From: Leptospira stimsonii
GTDB lineage: Bacteria; Spirochaetota; Leptospiria; Leptospirales; Leptospiraceae
Direction of reading: 5' to 3'
NCBI RefSeq assembly: GCF_003545885.1
Contig: NZ_QHCT01000012.1
Coordinates: 1-63,354 of the forward strand
Length of the DNA: 63,354 nucleotides
In this document: piece after piece, positions 21,379 through 34,126 of the stretch
How the letters are laid out: every line of letters begins with the position of its first letter
Numbering within the stretch: position 1 is the stretch's first letter
Position numbers and translations under genes: made by a program
The notes under the pieces: model-generated
Databases searched by the model: none
The model's input: the letters and a program-made list of their open reading frames with translations, nothing else
Told to the model about the DNA's origin: nothing

Positions 21379-24300
21379 CTAAAGTACGTTTTCGGCAAGA
21401 ATCGGAAGGTAAATCTTAAACGAAGTCATTCCCGGAACACTTTCCAGTTCTATTCTTCCTTCGTGTTTTTGTACGATCTTTTTTACGATATCGAGACCGA
21501 GTCCGCTTCCTTCTCCGGGAGCTTTGGTCGTAAAGAACGGTTCGAAAATCTTTTCCTGAATTTCCGATGGGATTCCTGGTCCGTTATCTTTTACTTCTAC
21601 CATCAATTCATCTTTAAGTTTCTTGAGTCGAATTGTGATTTTTCCTTTGAACTGCATCGCCTGCAAAGAATTGTAAATCAGATTGGTCCAGATATGGAGG
21701 AGGTCGTCCGGAAAACAAAGAATCGGAGAAACTTCTTCGAAATCCTTTCGCAGGTCCACGCCCTTTTTTAACTGGTTGTGATAGATCGTAAGAACGGTTT
21801 CTATCGTATCCTTGACCGACGCAAGGATTCGTTCCCCTGCGATATCGAAGTGTGAGAAGTTTTTGAGTGCGTAGAGAATTTTGGAAATACGGTCTACCGC
21901 GATTTGGATCGTCTTTGTGTTCCTAAAAAAATAGGACTCCAAGGAGGAATATTCTAAGATCATTTCCGACTGATCCAAAAGGAGAAGGGGTACGAATTTT
22001 TCAGGTAATTCTCCGATGCCCATATCGACTAACGTGTCGGCGTAGGAAACGGCCAGTCGAGCAGGTATTTTATGGGATTCTAATACGCTGGCGATCCCTT
22101 TTTTTCGGTTTCTCTGTTCCATCCCGGTGAAATGTTCGTTTCCGGAAATAGCCATTTCTATGAATTCTGCGAATAGTTCCCTTAGAGTTGCATTGAGCGA
22201 TCCCATCGCGATTTGAACATCGGGGAGAAGGGATCGAAATCGATTGAGGCATTCTTGTATGTTTTGGTTTGAGGCTTGTACGGCACCGATCGGGTTGTTG
22301 ATTTCGTGCGCGATCCCAGCCATCAATTGTCCGAGTGCGGCCATTTTTTCGGATTGGATCAACTGGGATTGTGTTTTTTTTAAATTCTCAAGAGTATGTT
22401 CCAATTCCGTTTTCTGAATTTCGATGAGTTTGTTTCTGACCCTAATTTCGTTATTTACGATTCGGAGTTCTTCGGCTTCCTTAAACGGAGTCGTATCGAT
22501 GACGTTGACGGAGTAAAATTCAACGCCCTTATTGATAAAGGTTCGAAGGCTTACGATTGCCGGAAAGAAGTTTCCATTTTTTTTCCTTGCGACGATCTCT
22601 ATGGAATCCTTACCTCCGAGCGAAAAGTTTCTTTTTCTCAGATCCTTCAAAGAACCTCTTGAGAGAAGACGTATCAAATTGAGTCCGGTAGCTTCGCTTG
22701 CGGAATATCCGAAAAGTTTTTGAAAGGCAGGATTCGAGTCGTTGATAAGAATATTGCCTTTTTCTAATAGAATGATCGCTTCGTTGGAGAATTGGTAGAA
22801 TGTCTGAAATCTCATTTCGGAGGTTTTGAGTTCTTCCTCCGCTTTTTTTCGCTCCGTGATATCCGTAACGGTTCCCACGAGGCGAAGTGGTTGAGAATTT
22901 CTATCTCTGTAGAGTTTTCCCTTCGCTTCGATCCAAGCGAGTTCCTCGTTGGGAAGGAGCAATCGGTGTTGAAAGTAATAGTCGTCTCCAGGATTTTTTC
23001 CGGCTAAGAGATTTTGAATCGTTCTTTCGAGAAGCGGTTTGTCATCGGGATGTGTTAGCTGGTAGAGAGCCCGAAGGTTGGCTTTGAATTCGGAAGGCTG
23101 GGTCCTAAATATCTGGAAGGCTTTTTCGGACCAAGTGATTCTGTCTTCCTTGATATCCCAACTCCAGTTTCCCATGTTCGCGGCGTTCAGAGCGAGACGA
23201 AGTCTTTCTTCGCTGTCCTTTAACATCTCCTCCGCCTTTTTCTTTTCGGCGATATCGATCATCGCTCCCATCATTCGGAACGGCTGATTGTTTTTGTCAT
23301 AGAGGAAAACTCCTCTGTCTTCGACCAATATGTATCGTTCTTGTTTCGTTTTAAACTGATAGATGGACCTAAACTTCGTATGTTTCGCCATCGATTCTTC
23401 CATTTCACGGAGAACACGGTCCAAATCTTTCGGATGAATGAATTCGATCCATTTATCTATATTAAAATTTTGGAATTCTTCTAATTTGAATCCGGTAAGA
23501 GAATACACGGCCCCGGCCCAAGTTACGTTTCCGGTGGATATGTCGTAGTCGTAGACAATACTTCCCGTTTGTTCCGCTACTGTTCTGTATCGATCCTCGC
23601 TTGCTTTGAGCGCGCGTTCTTTTAGAACATTCTCCGTGATATCGGTAACAAGAAAAACGAGGGATTGAATTTCCCCTTTTTCATTTTTTACGGGAGAGCC
23701 ATTTACGGAAAGATATTTGATTTCTTTGTTCTCCGTTACGATCGCGTGACGTATATCGTAGACCGGTGCGCCACTTTTTATAACCTGTGTAAATGGCTGG
23801 TCTTCCTCTTTCCATTCCGTTCCATCGAGGGATCTTGCTTCCCACTGCGGTGAGTTATACGATCGGGAAGTGATGTCCGTATTCTTGATTCCCAAAACGT
23901 ATTCGGAACTTTTGTTGGCGTAGAGGATTTTACCTTCCGTGTTTAAAACCGTAATTGAGGTGGCGCTGTTTTCGGTGATCGAAGAAAGCAAGTCCCGTTC
24001 CTGTTTTAATTCGTCTTCCACTCGTTTTCTTTCAAGAGCGTTGATGATAATTTCCGCGAAGTTTCTAAGGAGTTGATTTTCAAGTTGATCGAGATCCTGT
24101 TCTTTTTTGATTCCGATACTTTCCGAACCGAAGCCGAGTCTTCCTTTTAGAATTCCGCCGATCATGAGTGGAATTGCGAGATAGGACTCGAAGCCATTTC
24201 GAATAAAAAGTTCCTGATCCGATCTTGAATGCAATGGAAGATCTCGCTTTTTTTCGATTTTCGCGATTCTTCCGGCTCTCATTTCGCTTGTGAGAAAGCT

Positions 24301-25824
24301 ATTCGGATCGATTTCCTCGATCCGATGCAGATTCTCCCTTTGAATTGATGCTCTCGGATGAATCCATTCGTAGATCACTTGTCTGGTCGTATAATCTTCG
24401 TTATAAAGAACGATGGATCCTCGTTGCATGTTGAGAAACAACGCGAGTTTTTCAAGGGCCCTTTGGATCGTTTTCGGAATTTCATGGGAGGGTAGATTGA
24501 TGATTTCACTGGAGACTTTGGTGGTAAGAGTTTCAAAACCGAGTCGATATTGAAGAAGTTTTTCGTTTTTTCTTTTTTCACTTACGTCCAAAATCGAGCC
24601 GATAATTTTAACTACGTCTCCTTTTTCGTTTTCGATCAATTCGCTCTGATTGAGAAGAGTTTTTGTCTTTCCGGATGGTGTTAAAATTCTATATTCTATT
24701 TCTCGAATATGTTTGTTGAGAATTGCCTCTTGGAAATAATTTTGAAACCGTGTCTGATCGTCCGGGTGAACGATTTCAAGACCGAAGATTCCTTTCGAAG
24801 AGAGATTCTCCGATTCGTAAATTTTTCCAAGATATTCCGAAACGTGCATTTCTTGGCTCGAAATATTATACTCCCAGGATCCGAGACCAGCCAACTTTTG
24901 GGAACGGGAAAGCGCCGCTTCCTTTTCCTTCAATTCTTGTTCCGTTATTTTTCTACGATTGATATCCGCGTGGATACCATACATTTTCAGAGGTTTACCG
25001 TTCGAATCGTAGTCTTGAAATTTTCCCACGGTGAGAACCCATTTCCAAGAACCGTCTTTGCATTTTAAACGGAATTCACATTCATAGACTGGACATTCTC
25101 CGTTTATATATCGTTGAAGCGCTTGTTCCGCAATCGGAGAGTCTTCTGGATGAATCAGAGATTTCCAAGTGTCTATGTGAGGCGAAAGTTCGTTGAGAGA
25201 ATATCCAAGCATCTCCGCCCAATAGACGTTATACGTATTTCCGTTAGTCGGAATATCCCATTCCCAAAGTCCGAGTTCTCCTCCGTAGATCGCCGATTCC
25301 AGACGTTTCTGATTTTCTTTGAGTTCGTCTTTGATTTTTTTCTGATCGCGAACGTCGAGAATACTTCCGCGAATCAAAAGACTTTCTCCCGGAAGAGAAA
25401 TCAATCGTACTTCGCAGGGAATGATTTCGCCGGTTTTGGATTTGTGAAGCCATTCAAAGGTGACTAACTCGCCTTGACTTGCTCTTTTGAGATAACCGAT
25501 CGCGGACTCTTCGCTCGATCTTCCGTCTTCTTGAAGGTAAGGGCTGATTTCGATCGGGCCGATCGTCTGAAATTCTTCCAGTGAATAACCGAAAAGATCC
25601 GAGGCTCTTTGATTTACGGATTGAAATTTTCCGGTTTCCATATTTAGAATTACGATCGCGTCCGGGGAATTTTCTATGATTTGAGAAATTCTTTTTTCCG
25701 CCTTTTGGAGGGAGTTCTTTAAGAATTCATTCTCTCGAAGCGCGTATTCCAACTTTTGAATTTGAAGTTTAGAATCTTCTAATTCTTTTTTTAAACGTTC
25801 AAGAGAATCGAAATCCTTACTCAT
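21379..25824 (-). CDS. Large cytoplasmic PAS/GAF sensor histidine kinase
   Basis: A 1481-residue protein with no membrane segment. From the amino end: a coiled coil, three PAS domains (about 40-420), a GAF domain (about 430-605), four more PAS domains (about 615-1115), a coiled coil, an H-box ([15 protein letters not shown]) and an HATPase domain (N-box [33 protein letters not shown]). About 200 residues separate the H-box from the N-box, longer than usual, so there is an inserted helical segment. It has no receiver domain and no adjacent response regulator, so its partner lies elsewhere. Several PAS domains carry the HPDD/HPED pattern, suggesting descent by duplication. Confidence 0.92.
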   Translation of the reverse strand: MSKDFDSLERLKKELEDSKLQIQKLEYALRENEFLKNSLQKAEKRISQIIENSPDAIVILNMETGKFQSVNQRASDLFGYSLEEFQTIGPIEISPYLQEDGRSSEESAIGYLKRASQGELVTFEWLHKSKTGEIIPCEVRLISLPGESLLIRGSILDVRDQKKIKDELKENQKRLESAIYGGELGLWEWDIPTNGNTYNVYWAEMLGYSLNELSPHIDTWKSLIHPEDSPIAEQALQRYINGECPVYECEFRLKCKDGSWKWVLTVGKFQDYDSNGKPLKMYGIHADINRRKITEQELKEKEAALSRSQKLAGLGSWEYNISSQEMHVSEYLGKIYESENLSSKGIFGLEIVHPDDQTRFQNYFQEAILNKHIREIEYRILTPSGKTKTLLNQSELIENEKGDVVKIIGSILDVSEKRKNEKLLQYRLGFETLTTKVSSEIINLPSHEIPKTIQRALEKLALFLNMQRGSIVLYNEDYTTRQVIYEWIHPRASIQRENLHRIEEIDPNSFLTSEMRAGRIAKIEKKRDLPLHSRSDQELFIRNGFESYLAIPLMIGGILKGRLGFGSESIGIKKEQDLDQLENQLLRNFAEIIINALERKRVEDELKQERDLLSSITENSATSITVLNTEGKILYANKSSEYVLGIKNTDITSRSYNSPQWEARSLDGTEWKEEDQPFTQVIKSGAPVYDIRHAIVTENKEIKYLSVNGSPVKNEKGEIQSLVFLVTDITENVLKERALKASEDRYRTVAEQTGSIVYDYDISTGNVTWAGAVYSLTGFKLEEFQNFNIDKWIEFIHPKDLDRVLREMEESMAKHTKFRSIYQFKTKQERYILVEDRGVFLYDKNNQPFRMMGAMIDIAEKKKAEEMLKDSEERLRLALNAANMGNWSWDIKEDRITWSEKAFQIFRTQPSEFKANLRALYQLTHPDDKPLLERTIQNLLAGKNPGDDYYFQHRLLLPNEELAWIEAKGKLYRDRNSQPLRLVGTVTDITERKKAEEELKTSEMRFQTFYQFSNEAIILLEKGNILINDSNPAFQKLFGYSASEATGLNLIRLLSRGSLKDLRKRNFSLGGKDSIEIVARKKNGNFFPAIVSLRTFINKGVEFYSVNVIDTTPFKEAEELRIVNNEIRVRNKLIEIQKTELEHTLENLKKTQSQLIQSEKMAALGQLMAGIAHEINNPIGAVQASNQNIQECLNRFRSLLPDVQIAMGSLNATLRELFAEFIEMAISGNEHFTGMEQRNRKKGIASVLESHKIPARLAVSYADTLVDMGIGELPEKFVPLLLLDQSEMILEYSSLESYFFRNTKTIQIAVDRISKILYALKNFSHFDIAGERILASVKDTIETVLTIYHNQLKKGVDLRKDFEEVSPILCFPDDLLHIWTNLIYNSLQAMQFKGKITIRLKKLKDELMVEVKDNGPGIPSEIQEKIFEPFFTTKAPGEGSGLGLDIVKKIVQKHEGRIELESVPGMTSFKIYLPILAENVL

Positions 25825-26790
25825 ACGATCGATTCCCGACTTCGTTTCCAGCTTTAGACCGAAAGAACATTAAAAAATTATAATTCATTCTGCCCCCGGT
25901 TTTGCAAAACTCGATCAAAAAGGAATCGGCTCCCTAAGAAAAATCCGTCGGAACCACGACAATCCCGAAAAAGGCGCGCGCCCCACCCTGATCTTGGGTG
26001 GTGGGGAGCGGTGGCGGGAAAAATCGGGAGACATTGCTGTATCATAAATTCATTATTTTGCAAGTAAAAAGCGTTCCTGCGTCGGAACTCCGACAATTCT
26101 TCCATTTCGGCTTCTATCGATTCCAAATACAAGGATACGCCTTTTTTTTGGAGGATCGTAAATGACGCGGACCGCTCCTGGATCGAAATCGGGAAGGAAA
26201 CTCTCATTGTTACAATTGGATTTAAGAATTTGGTTTTACTCTTTTGAGGTGAGTCCTCAGAAAACTTCAAAGCCTGCTTATGTCTTAAATAAAATTTCAT
26301 GATTCTTTTTTCCGATTTCATTGAGAGACTCAGTTTGGATTTTCAGATTTCAGTCTCCTTCCAAATTCATTCTATCTTAATTCTTCTTTTCGAATTGGGT
26401 AAGGCATTTCTTTGCAATTCTATTTTCTCACCGGAAATGAACTGTTTGTAAGTTTGCTGGAGAACGCGGGTCTCAGTTTGCTTCGATTTATAAAACTATA
26501 CCTCCTCTTTTTTATACGAGTTGAATTTTTATTAAAATTATCTCTAAAAAGACGCTGTTTTGTCTCAATTCTCTTTCCTCCTTTGAAGGAAAGAATGCAC
26601 TTCTTGAAATTTCAACGAACCGAACTTGCTCGAAAGAAAAAGTTTTTTCTGAGTTGATTCTTGCCTTCGGTTTCTATTTCTGTTATTCTTCCCGGGTTGT
26701 TTGTTAAAAACACAGAGCTTCAATTCGGTTTCATTTCTCTTTGAAAATTGGAAAATTTGGAAATAAAAAATTGATAAGGTTGGAAACTTT
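25825..26790. other. Gene-free stretch with dispersed element copy B
   Basis: About 970 bp between the divergent kinase and outer-membrane protein genes. Copy B of the dispersed element occupies 25945-26096. Two open frames (25878-26321 minus and 26412-26657 plus) lack ribosome-binding sites; the first runs through the repeat and is rejected. The right end before 26791 probably holds the outer-membrane protein promoter. Confidence 0.5.
25945..26096 (+). repeat. Dispersed palindromic intergenic element, copy B
   Basis: Left end CCGTCGGAACCACGACAAT is the reverse complement of the right end of copy A with one mismatch. The right end is GTCGGAACTCCGAC (26081-26094). The hairpin CCACCC-TGATCTT-GGGTGG (25983-26001) sits in the GC-rich half, and TGTATCATAAATT plus TTTTGCAAG in the AT-rich half match copies A and D. 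Confidence 0.8.
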
Positions 26791-28335
26791 ATGAGGCCGA
26801 AGACGTTTCTATTTTTTTTCGCATTTCTCTTCTTTGCATTCCCGATCCTCGCCGCGGATATCGTCCGTTTAAAAAACGGTCTGATCTATCGCGGAAAGGT
26901 AATTCTTGAAGATGACGAGAAGATACTCCTCGCGGAGAACGAAGATTTCATTCGTTATATCAATAAGGATAACGTCGTAAGCGTGACCTATGAAAAACCG
27001 CAGGAGAAAGGGAAGAATGCCTTGGCGGCTTCCGATAAATCTTCGACTTCTCCAAAAACGGAACCGACTCATACCAACCCTTATGCAGGTATCGCCGCGC
27101 CCATTGAAAGAGAACCGCCTCACGCAGGAACGCAAGGGAACGATACTACGATCGACGTGACTCACGAGATCGTCTCCGACTTTATCTGGAGGGGGTTGAG
27201 CTTTTCCGGAGAAATCGCAAATCGAAGAAGAAACGATAGCTACCCGGCGACAACGTTCGTACCTTCTTATCAACCTACGATCAACATCAATACCCCGCTC
27301 AAAGGTTTTATGGTTCAATTTTGGGGAAACTTTCAGTTGACCGAAAGAAACGATCGAGACAACGACGGAAGATTTCAACTTTCTCCCGGAGGAGCGGGGC
27401 CTGCTTATCCAGGACAAGGAAATCCTTTTACGGCGCCTAATCCCGATTTGGCGAATCAAAGTTGTGTCTATGATACGCAGAGTAACTTGATGAGCGGTAA
27501 CTTATCGACTGGACCTACCTGCGGCGGTCTGACCCCGAGGCCTTACAAAGAACAGAACGGTATGAAACGGGCTGACGGTCTTTTCTACGCATTCTATTAC
27601 ACGTTTGAAAAAACGAGCTGGGGTAAATTCACCGTAGGAACTTGGTTTTACAATACGTTTAACAAAAACCCCGGTTATGTTTCCGCTCCATTAGGAGGTT
27701 ATAATTCTCTCGCCGCGCAAGGTGTGACGAGTTCGAACAACACGTCCAACCAAATCACGAGGCTCGCCTGGCAGGAGTATTATATCTTTTGGCAACTCCC
27801 GTTCCTTTCTTACGTCACTCCTACGATCTCTTTTTATACCCAGATGAGCCAGGAGAATGCGGGTTTGGCCGCGGGCAAGAATTATCTTTCGCTTTATATG
27901 AGTCATGAATATTTCAGCGAAAAATTCTTCCGGATCACTCCTGCCGTCAACATCGGCTATGCAATGTCGAACAACATCGTAGACAATCGAAACGGGATCC
28001 AGGATATCACGAGCAGTTTGACTTTTTACTTCGGAAAATTCTTTATCAAAGGCAATCACGTTTATAGACCGAATCTGTATATGTACGATACGGACAATTA
28101 CTACGGCGCGACCGGCGGTTATGTCAACCGAAGTTCGAAGGACGGTTTGATTGTGGATCCTTCCAAGGTAAACGGTCCGATCAATCAATTCTTATTGGAT
28201 CAGATCGCAAACAGTCCTTTGATTCCGGATGCCGGAGACGGATCTCTCAGACAAGCGATTCGGGAATCCTATTTGTTACAAAAGATTCCTGCGCATTTAT
28301 TCTGGTTTAGCATCGGATTTTCGCATAGCTTCTAA
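26791..28335 (+). CDS. Outer-membrane beta-barrel protein with N-terminal SH3-like segment
   Basis: A 514-residue exported protein. A signal peptide (residues 1-21, cleavage after ILA-A) is followed by a short beta-rich segment ([15 protein letters not shown] ... NVVSVTYEK) of a type common at the amino ends of leptospiral envelope proteins, then a low-complexity linker. The rest (about 110-514) has many alternating hydrophobic strands rich in Tyr, Phe, Gly and Asn and ends in GFSHSF, with the terminal Phe expected of an outer-membrane barrel. It is probably a porin; its cargo is unknown. GGAA lies seven bases before the ATG. A chemoreceptor gene follows after 34 bp. Confidence 0.78.
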   Translation: MRPKTFLFFFAFLFFAFPILAADIVRLKNGLIYRGKVILEDDEKILLAENEDFIRYINKDNVVSVTYEKPQEKGKNALAASDKSSTSPKTEPTHTNPYAGIAAPIEREPPHAGTQGNDTTIDVTHEIVSDFIWRGLSFSGEIANRRRNDSYPATTFVPSYQPTININTPLKGFMVQFWGNFQLTERNDRDNDGRFQLSPGGAGPAYPGQGNPFTAPNPDLANQSCVYDTQSNLMSGNLSTGPTCGGLTPRPYKEQNGMKRADGLFYAFYYTFEKTSWGKFTVGTWFYNTFNKNPGYVSAPLGGYNSLAAQGVTSSNNTSNQITRLAWQEYYIFWQLPFLSYVTPTISFYTQMSQENAGLAAGKNYLSLYMSHEYFSEKFFRITPAVNIGYAMSNNIVDNRNGIQDITSSLTFYFGKFFIKGNHVYRPNLYMYDTDNYYGATGGYVNRSSKDGLIVDPSKVNGPINQFLLDQIANSPLIPDAGDGSLRQAIRESYLLQKIPAHLFWFSIGFSHSF

Positions 28336-28369
28336 TTATTTATTAAAAACAAAAAAGTTCAGGAATCAC

Positions 28370-30463
<2,094 letters not shown>

Positions 30464-30560
30464 TATAATAATGACGGACGAAAGAGCAGGAATAAGATTC
30501 TCCTTTCCGCTTGTTGTGTTTGATAGTTAGGATCGAACCTTTGAAATTTTTTAAATTCGG

Positions 30561-30947
30561 ATGGATCGCGGTTTTTTCCTAGGAAATGTTTTGTTTGCCG
30601 ATCGAAGAGAGAAATCAAAACTTTCCGATCCCGACATCAATTACGGTATCAGTAAGAATCTAATTTCTTGCCAAGAATTGATCGAGAAGAACTTTCCTCT
30701 TTCGGACGATAGTTTTGAACATTCGGTCCAACCCGTCTGGGCATCGACGATCAACTCTTATCCTTGTTCGGCTATTCATAAAAATATCTACGAATGCGCG
30801 ATCTATACGTATGTAATAGTCAACTCGCAAGGAAAATTAGAAAACTAATGTATATCCAAGAATCGTTGCGATGATTCGGCTTTTAACGACTCTGCGGGAA
30901 AGATGTTGAATGCGGCTCCTGCAAACCTTGTAAGATGGACGGTGTAA
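30561..30947 (+). pseudogene. Possible remnant of a secreted protein gene
   Basis: An open frame of 95 codons (ATG 30561 to TAA 30846-30848) contains several Cys residues (ISCQELIEKNF, YPCSAIHK, YECAIYTYV) like an exported protein but has no signal peptide or ribosome-binding site. The same frame continues past the stop for 32 codons (to TAA 30945-30947) with the plausible stretch NDSAGKMLNAAP. It may be a decayed gene missing its 5' end and carrying an in-frame stop; equally the reading could be chance. The remaining spacer to 31323 shows nothing I can name. Confidence 0.3.
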
Positions 30948-31323
30948 GTTCAACTTGTTATCAAAAGATCAAGATTTCGTTCGAGCTTCGTTAACGAGCC
31001 GCCAAAAACGAGATGAGCCAATCGTCAAAGGTTCGCCCTCTTTTCGGGTTTGTATATTAGAAGAATCTTGTATAATCGAAAATTGTCATCCGTTCCGCAT
31101 CGAAAGACTTCGTATATCACGCTCTAATAGGCGCTTTAAATGTCGAACGCAAGGAGAAACGAAAACCGGAATCTTTTAAAAAAATTCTATCGTTTCGTAG
31201 GGAACAACACCGGATTCTATCTTTTGAAACGCTTCGCCGCGTTTCTGTCTCAAGAATGCAAATCCCGCTTTACTGCTTTCCAAACCGAAGGATTCTTTGT
31301 AGCAAACTATTGAAGAGGTTTTT

Positions 31324-31962
31324 ATGGATGCAAATTTTTGGCATCAGAGATGGAGTAAGAATGAGATCGCGTTTCACGAGCGCGAAGCCAATCCGTTCTT
31401 AGTCACCTACTTTCACGAATTGTCCTTGAATCCGGGAAATCGCGTATTCGTCCCGTTATGCGGTAAGACACTCGACATTGCTTGGCTTCTTTCGAAAGGA
31501 TATCGGGTCGCGGGTGCCGAGCTGAGTCAGATTGCGATCGAACAATTGTTTTCCGGTCTTGGGGTAGAGCCTACGATCACAAAGCTCGGCGAATTGGATC
31601 GATATAGCGCGGAGAATGTTGATATCTTTGTGGGCGACATCTTTCAATTGAACGAGGCGGCACTTGGTACGATTCATGCGATCTACGATAGAGCCGCCTT
31701 AGTTGCGTTGCCGAAAGAGATGAGAGATCGTTATACGACTCATTTAATGAAGATCACGCACAACGCCCCTCAACTGTTGATCTGTTACGAATACGATCAG
31801 ACTTTGATCGGAGGCCCTCCTTTTTCGATTCAGAACGAAGAGGTTCTGAAACAGTATTCCGATCATTACCAATTGAATTTAGTGGAAACAAAAGAGGTTC
31901 CAGGCGGACTGAAAAGGGTTTGCCCGGCAAAAGAAAACGTATGGCTGTTGCAAAAAAAGTAA
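31324..31962 (+). CDS. tpm: Thiopurine S-methyltransferase family protein
   Basis: A 212-residue SAM-dependent methyltransferase. The amino end FWHQRWSKNEIAFHE matches the bacterial TPMT family; VFVPLCGKTLDIAWLL is the SAM-binding motif I, followed by VAGAELSQIAIEQLF, FVGDIFQL and IYDRAALVALP. The family methylates thiopurines and, in bacteria, selenium and tellurium compounds. GAAGAGG lies about five bases before the ATG. The gene stands alone. The length equals the bacterial family norm, so it is complete. Confidence 0.92.
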   Translation: MDANFWHQRWSKNEIAFHEREANPFLVTYFHELSLNPGNRVFVPLCGKTLDIAWLLSKGYRVAGAELSQIAIEQLFSGLGVEPTITKLGELDRYSAENVDIFVGDIFQLNEAALGTIHAIYDRAALVALPKEMRDRYTTHLMKITHNAPQLLICYEYDQTLIGGPPFSIQNEEVLKQYSDHYQLNLVETKEVPGGLKRVCPAKENVWLLQKK

Positions 31963-32573
31963 TACGATCATTCAAAAAATAGAATATGCCGGAATAGCCG
32001 TCGATTCCGATCGGAATCGAATGAATATCAAAGTAAGGTGCACCGTTACACTTCCTTGATCACGATTTCGATTCTCGTAATTCAAAAAGCGAAATTTTCA
32101 ATGTTGATCACTTTCACGGGGGGATTTCGAAGGTTCACATACGACTTTGCCTTTCGATTTGCACTTTAGAGGTGGCAAATCGACGGATAAGTTTGATTGC
32201 CGGTAAACTGATGGTCTCAAAAAAATAACCACCAATGTATTTATCCATTTTTTTAGAGGTGTACTCCTTTTAAGGGGTGAATGAGTTTTTCATCCTAGAA
32301 AATCATGAGAATGCTCGAGATGGATCTAAAGTAAGATCGCAATTTTACGAAAGGAGACGGAAAGAATTTTTCGATGTAAGGAATCGATGCCGATTTAAGT
32401 TCGCTTTTCAGGCGTTGATCCGTAGGGAATCCAACCTCCATTGGTTAGCGAAGAAATGGATTTGAAATAGGAAACGTCTATACTCTTAATCTTTTTTTCG
32501 GAAATTGATTCTTCTCGCAAGAAAATCCAAAACGAGGAAATCTTTTTACTTGGCGAAAGACCGAACTAGTCCA
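31963..32573. other. Gene-free stretch with a 20-bp perfect palindrome
   Basis: About 610 bp without a convincing gene; the open frame 32277-32465 has no family features. A perfect 20-bp palindrome, TCGATTCCGATCGGAATCGA, lies at 32001-32020 shortly after tpm. Confidence 0.45.
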
Positions 32574-33614
32574 CTATTTTTTCCCGAAATAACGATCCAA
32601 AAATTCCTTTTGCCTTCGACAGCGTGCTTCTTGGATCCCGTTTTTCATTTCGAATATTTTTTGTCGATCGCGTAGAATTTGTAATCTCCAGGTTTTTTTC
32701 TGAATCTCGGTATGCACGTAGGATACAAAGGATTCCGCGAAAAAATCGTCTCCACTGATCGCCGAATACAAAGTGGGGAAGGGTGTTTTTTCTAAAATCG
32801 GATAGATTTGATTCCAATTGGAATCGAGATCCATCGGTTTAGTCGTATAGAAGCGGATTTTTTTTCTCAAAGGAAATTGTGAATCGAGAATCGAGTCCAA
32901 TTCTCCTTTCCAGATCCCATTAGAAAATTCGAAAGTACTAAAGTCTCTGATTTTATCCCTAAAGTCTGGAACGATTTTTTCACGAACGGAGATCAGATGT
33001 CCGATTTCATGAAGAAGGATGTATTCCGTTGTGTGTTCCAAATCATCGCCTAACGGCGATTCGATCTCAACGGAAACTTTTGTTTTTCCGGGGTAAAACG
33101 GAGAATTCTCCTTTTTTGTAATCCATTCGTTCGCAGTTTGGGTGAGCATCCCGGTATCCAAAAAAATGACGCCACCCACTGGACCTTTTGCAGTGTATAC
33201 AAAACTGGTCAAACCGGTTCCGCCTAAATTCTTACAAAGGACCAGCCGAAAAAGCGACTCGTCCAAGATAGAATTTACGGAATCGGGAAAATTTTTCCTA
33301 ACGGTGCGTAGGCGATTCTTCCACACTTCGATATTCGGATCGGGGATCGGAGAATCCTCAAATCCGTCGATTCGATTCAATTCTTGAAGAAAGTTTTGTT
33401 CGTCTGAATCCAAAGTCGTGATTCGAGTTTCCCAGCTTGGAGTGAGCGTATAACGCTCCACTTTTGTTATTTTATGATTTGAAAAGATCTCCGCGTATGG
33501 ATTATTTCCCATTGAATCCGAAGACGGTTTGCAAAAGGAAAAACACAAAAAGATGGAGAAGATCCAGATCATTCGGAAAGGTTTTTCCAAGACATTACCG
33601 GGAAATAAATGCAT
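32574..33614 (-). CDS. Putative lipoprotein with HEIGH zinc-peptidase motif
   Basis: A 346-residue protein. With the start at 33614 the amino end has basic residues (LEKPFR) before a hydrophobic stretch (MIWIFSIFLCFSF) and a Cys at residue 28 that could be lipidated; the alternative ATG at 33572 would leave no positive charge, so I prefer the longer form. The middle has YILLHEIGHLISVRE, an HExxH zinc site, and downstream the sequence FFAESFVSYVHTE could supply a third ligand. It is probably an envelope-anchored metallopeptidase, of a family I cannot name. Neither start has a clear ribosome-binding site. Confidence 0.65.
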   Translation of the reverse strand: MHLFPGNVLEKPFRMIWIFSIFLCFSFCKPSSDSMGNNPYAEIFSNHKITKVERYTLTPSWETRITTLDSDEQNFLQELNRIDGFEDSPIPDPNIEVWKNRLRTVRKNFPDSVNSILDESLFRLVLCKNLGGTGLTSFVYTAKGPVGGVIFLDTGMLTQTANEWITKKENSPFYPGKTKVSVEIESPLGDDLEHTTEYILLHEIGHLISVREKIVPDFRDKIRDFSTFEFSNGIWKGELDSILDSQFPLRKKIRFYTTKPMDLDSNWNQIYPILEKTPFPTLYSAISGDDFFAESFVSYVHTEIQKKTWRLQILRDRQKIFEMKNGIQEARCRRQKEFLDRYFGKK

Positions 33615-33772
33615 AGGAAAGATTTTTCCAAAGTCCGGGTAAAATGTAAACTCGAATCCGAATCCGTATGATTTTCGAAAAAAAAAGAGGTATGAAACGG
33701 AATGGTTTGCGCTATTCCGGGAGCCTTATAAATTTGGACGCAAAGTTCCCAGGCTAGGGGATTTCAGAAACG

Positions 33773-34126
33773 ATGAAGTTCTATTTCCTTTTGCCTGCGT
33801 TTTTTTTTATGACCCTATCTGCAGTCGCGGAAACCAATCCTTGGAGCCTTCCGATTCATGAAAGAATCATCAACAGAAAACATGTTTCTCATATCGTAAT
33901 CGAAACTCGCGCCGATCACCTAAGAGTCACACTTTTGTTAAACGAACGATATCCATATAATTATAAATCGACCTCCGGTTCTTTTTTTATTCGCGTGAAT
34001 ACCGAAAAAGAAGCGCTGGAAATATCCGAAAAATTGGATCAGTATCTCGAATCCGGTTGGAATATGAAAATTTATCTTTCCGGATCGGAAATCACACACT
34101 ATGACTTGGATAAAACGATTCAATAG
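33773..34126 (+). CDS. Small secreted protein, unknown function
   Basis: A 117-residue protein with a signal peptide (MKFYFLLPAFFFMTLSAVA, cleavage near residue 19). The mature part (about 98 residues) alternates strands and helices and has no Cys; it is small enough to be a single domain (HIVIETRADHLRVTLLL, IRVNTEKEALEISEKLDQYL). I do not recognise it. AGGGGA lies about ten bases upstream. Its 3' end overlaps the start of the SpoIIE-type phosphatase gene by 26 bp, so the two are probably co-expressed. Confidence 0.65.
   Translation: MKFYFLLPAFFFMTLSAVAETNPWSLPIHERIINRKHVSHIVIETRADHLRVTLLLNERYPYNYKSTSGSFFIRVNTEKEALEISEKLDQYLESGWNMKIYLSGSEITHYDLDKTIQ

Noticed and set aside
25878..26321. Minus-strand 147-codon frame
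   Set aside because: It runs through dispersed element copy B, has no ribosome-binding site, and similar translations arise at the other element copies.
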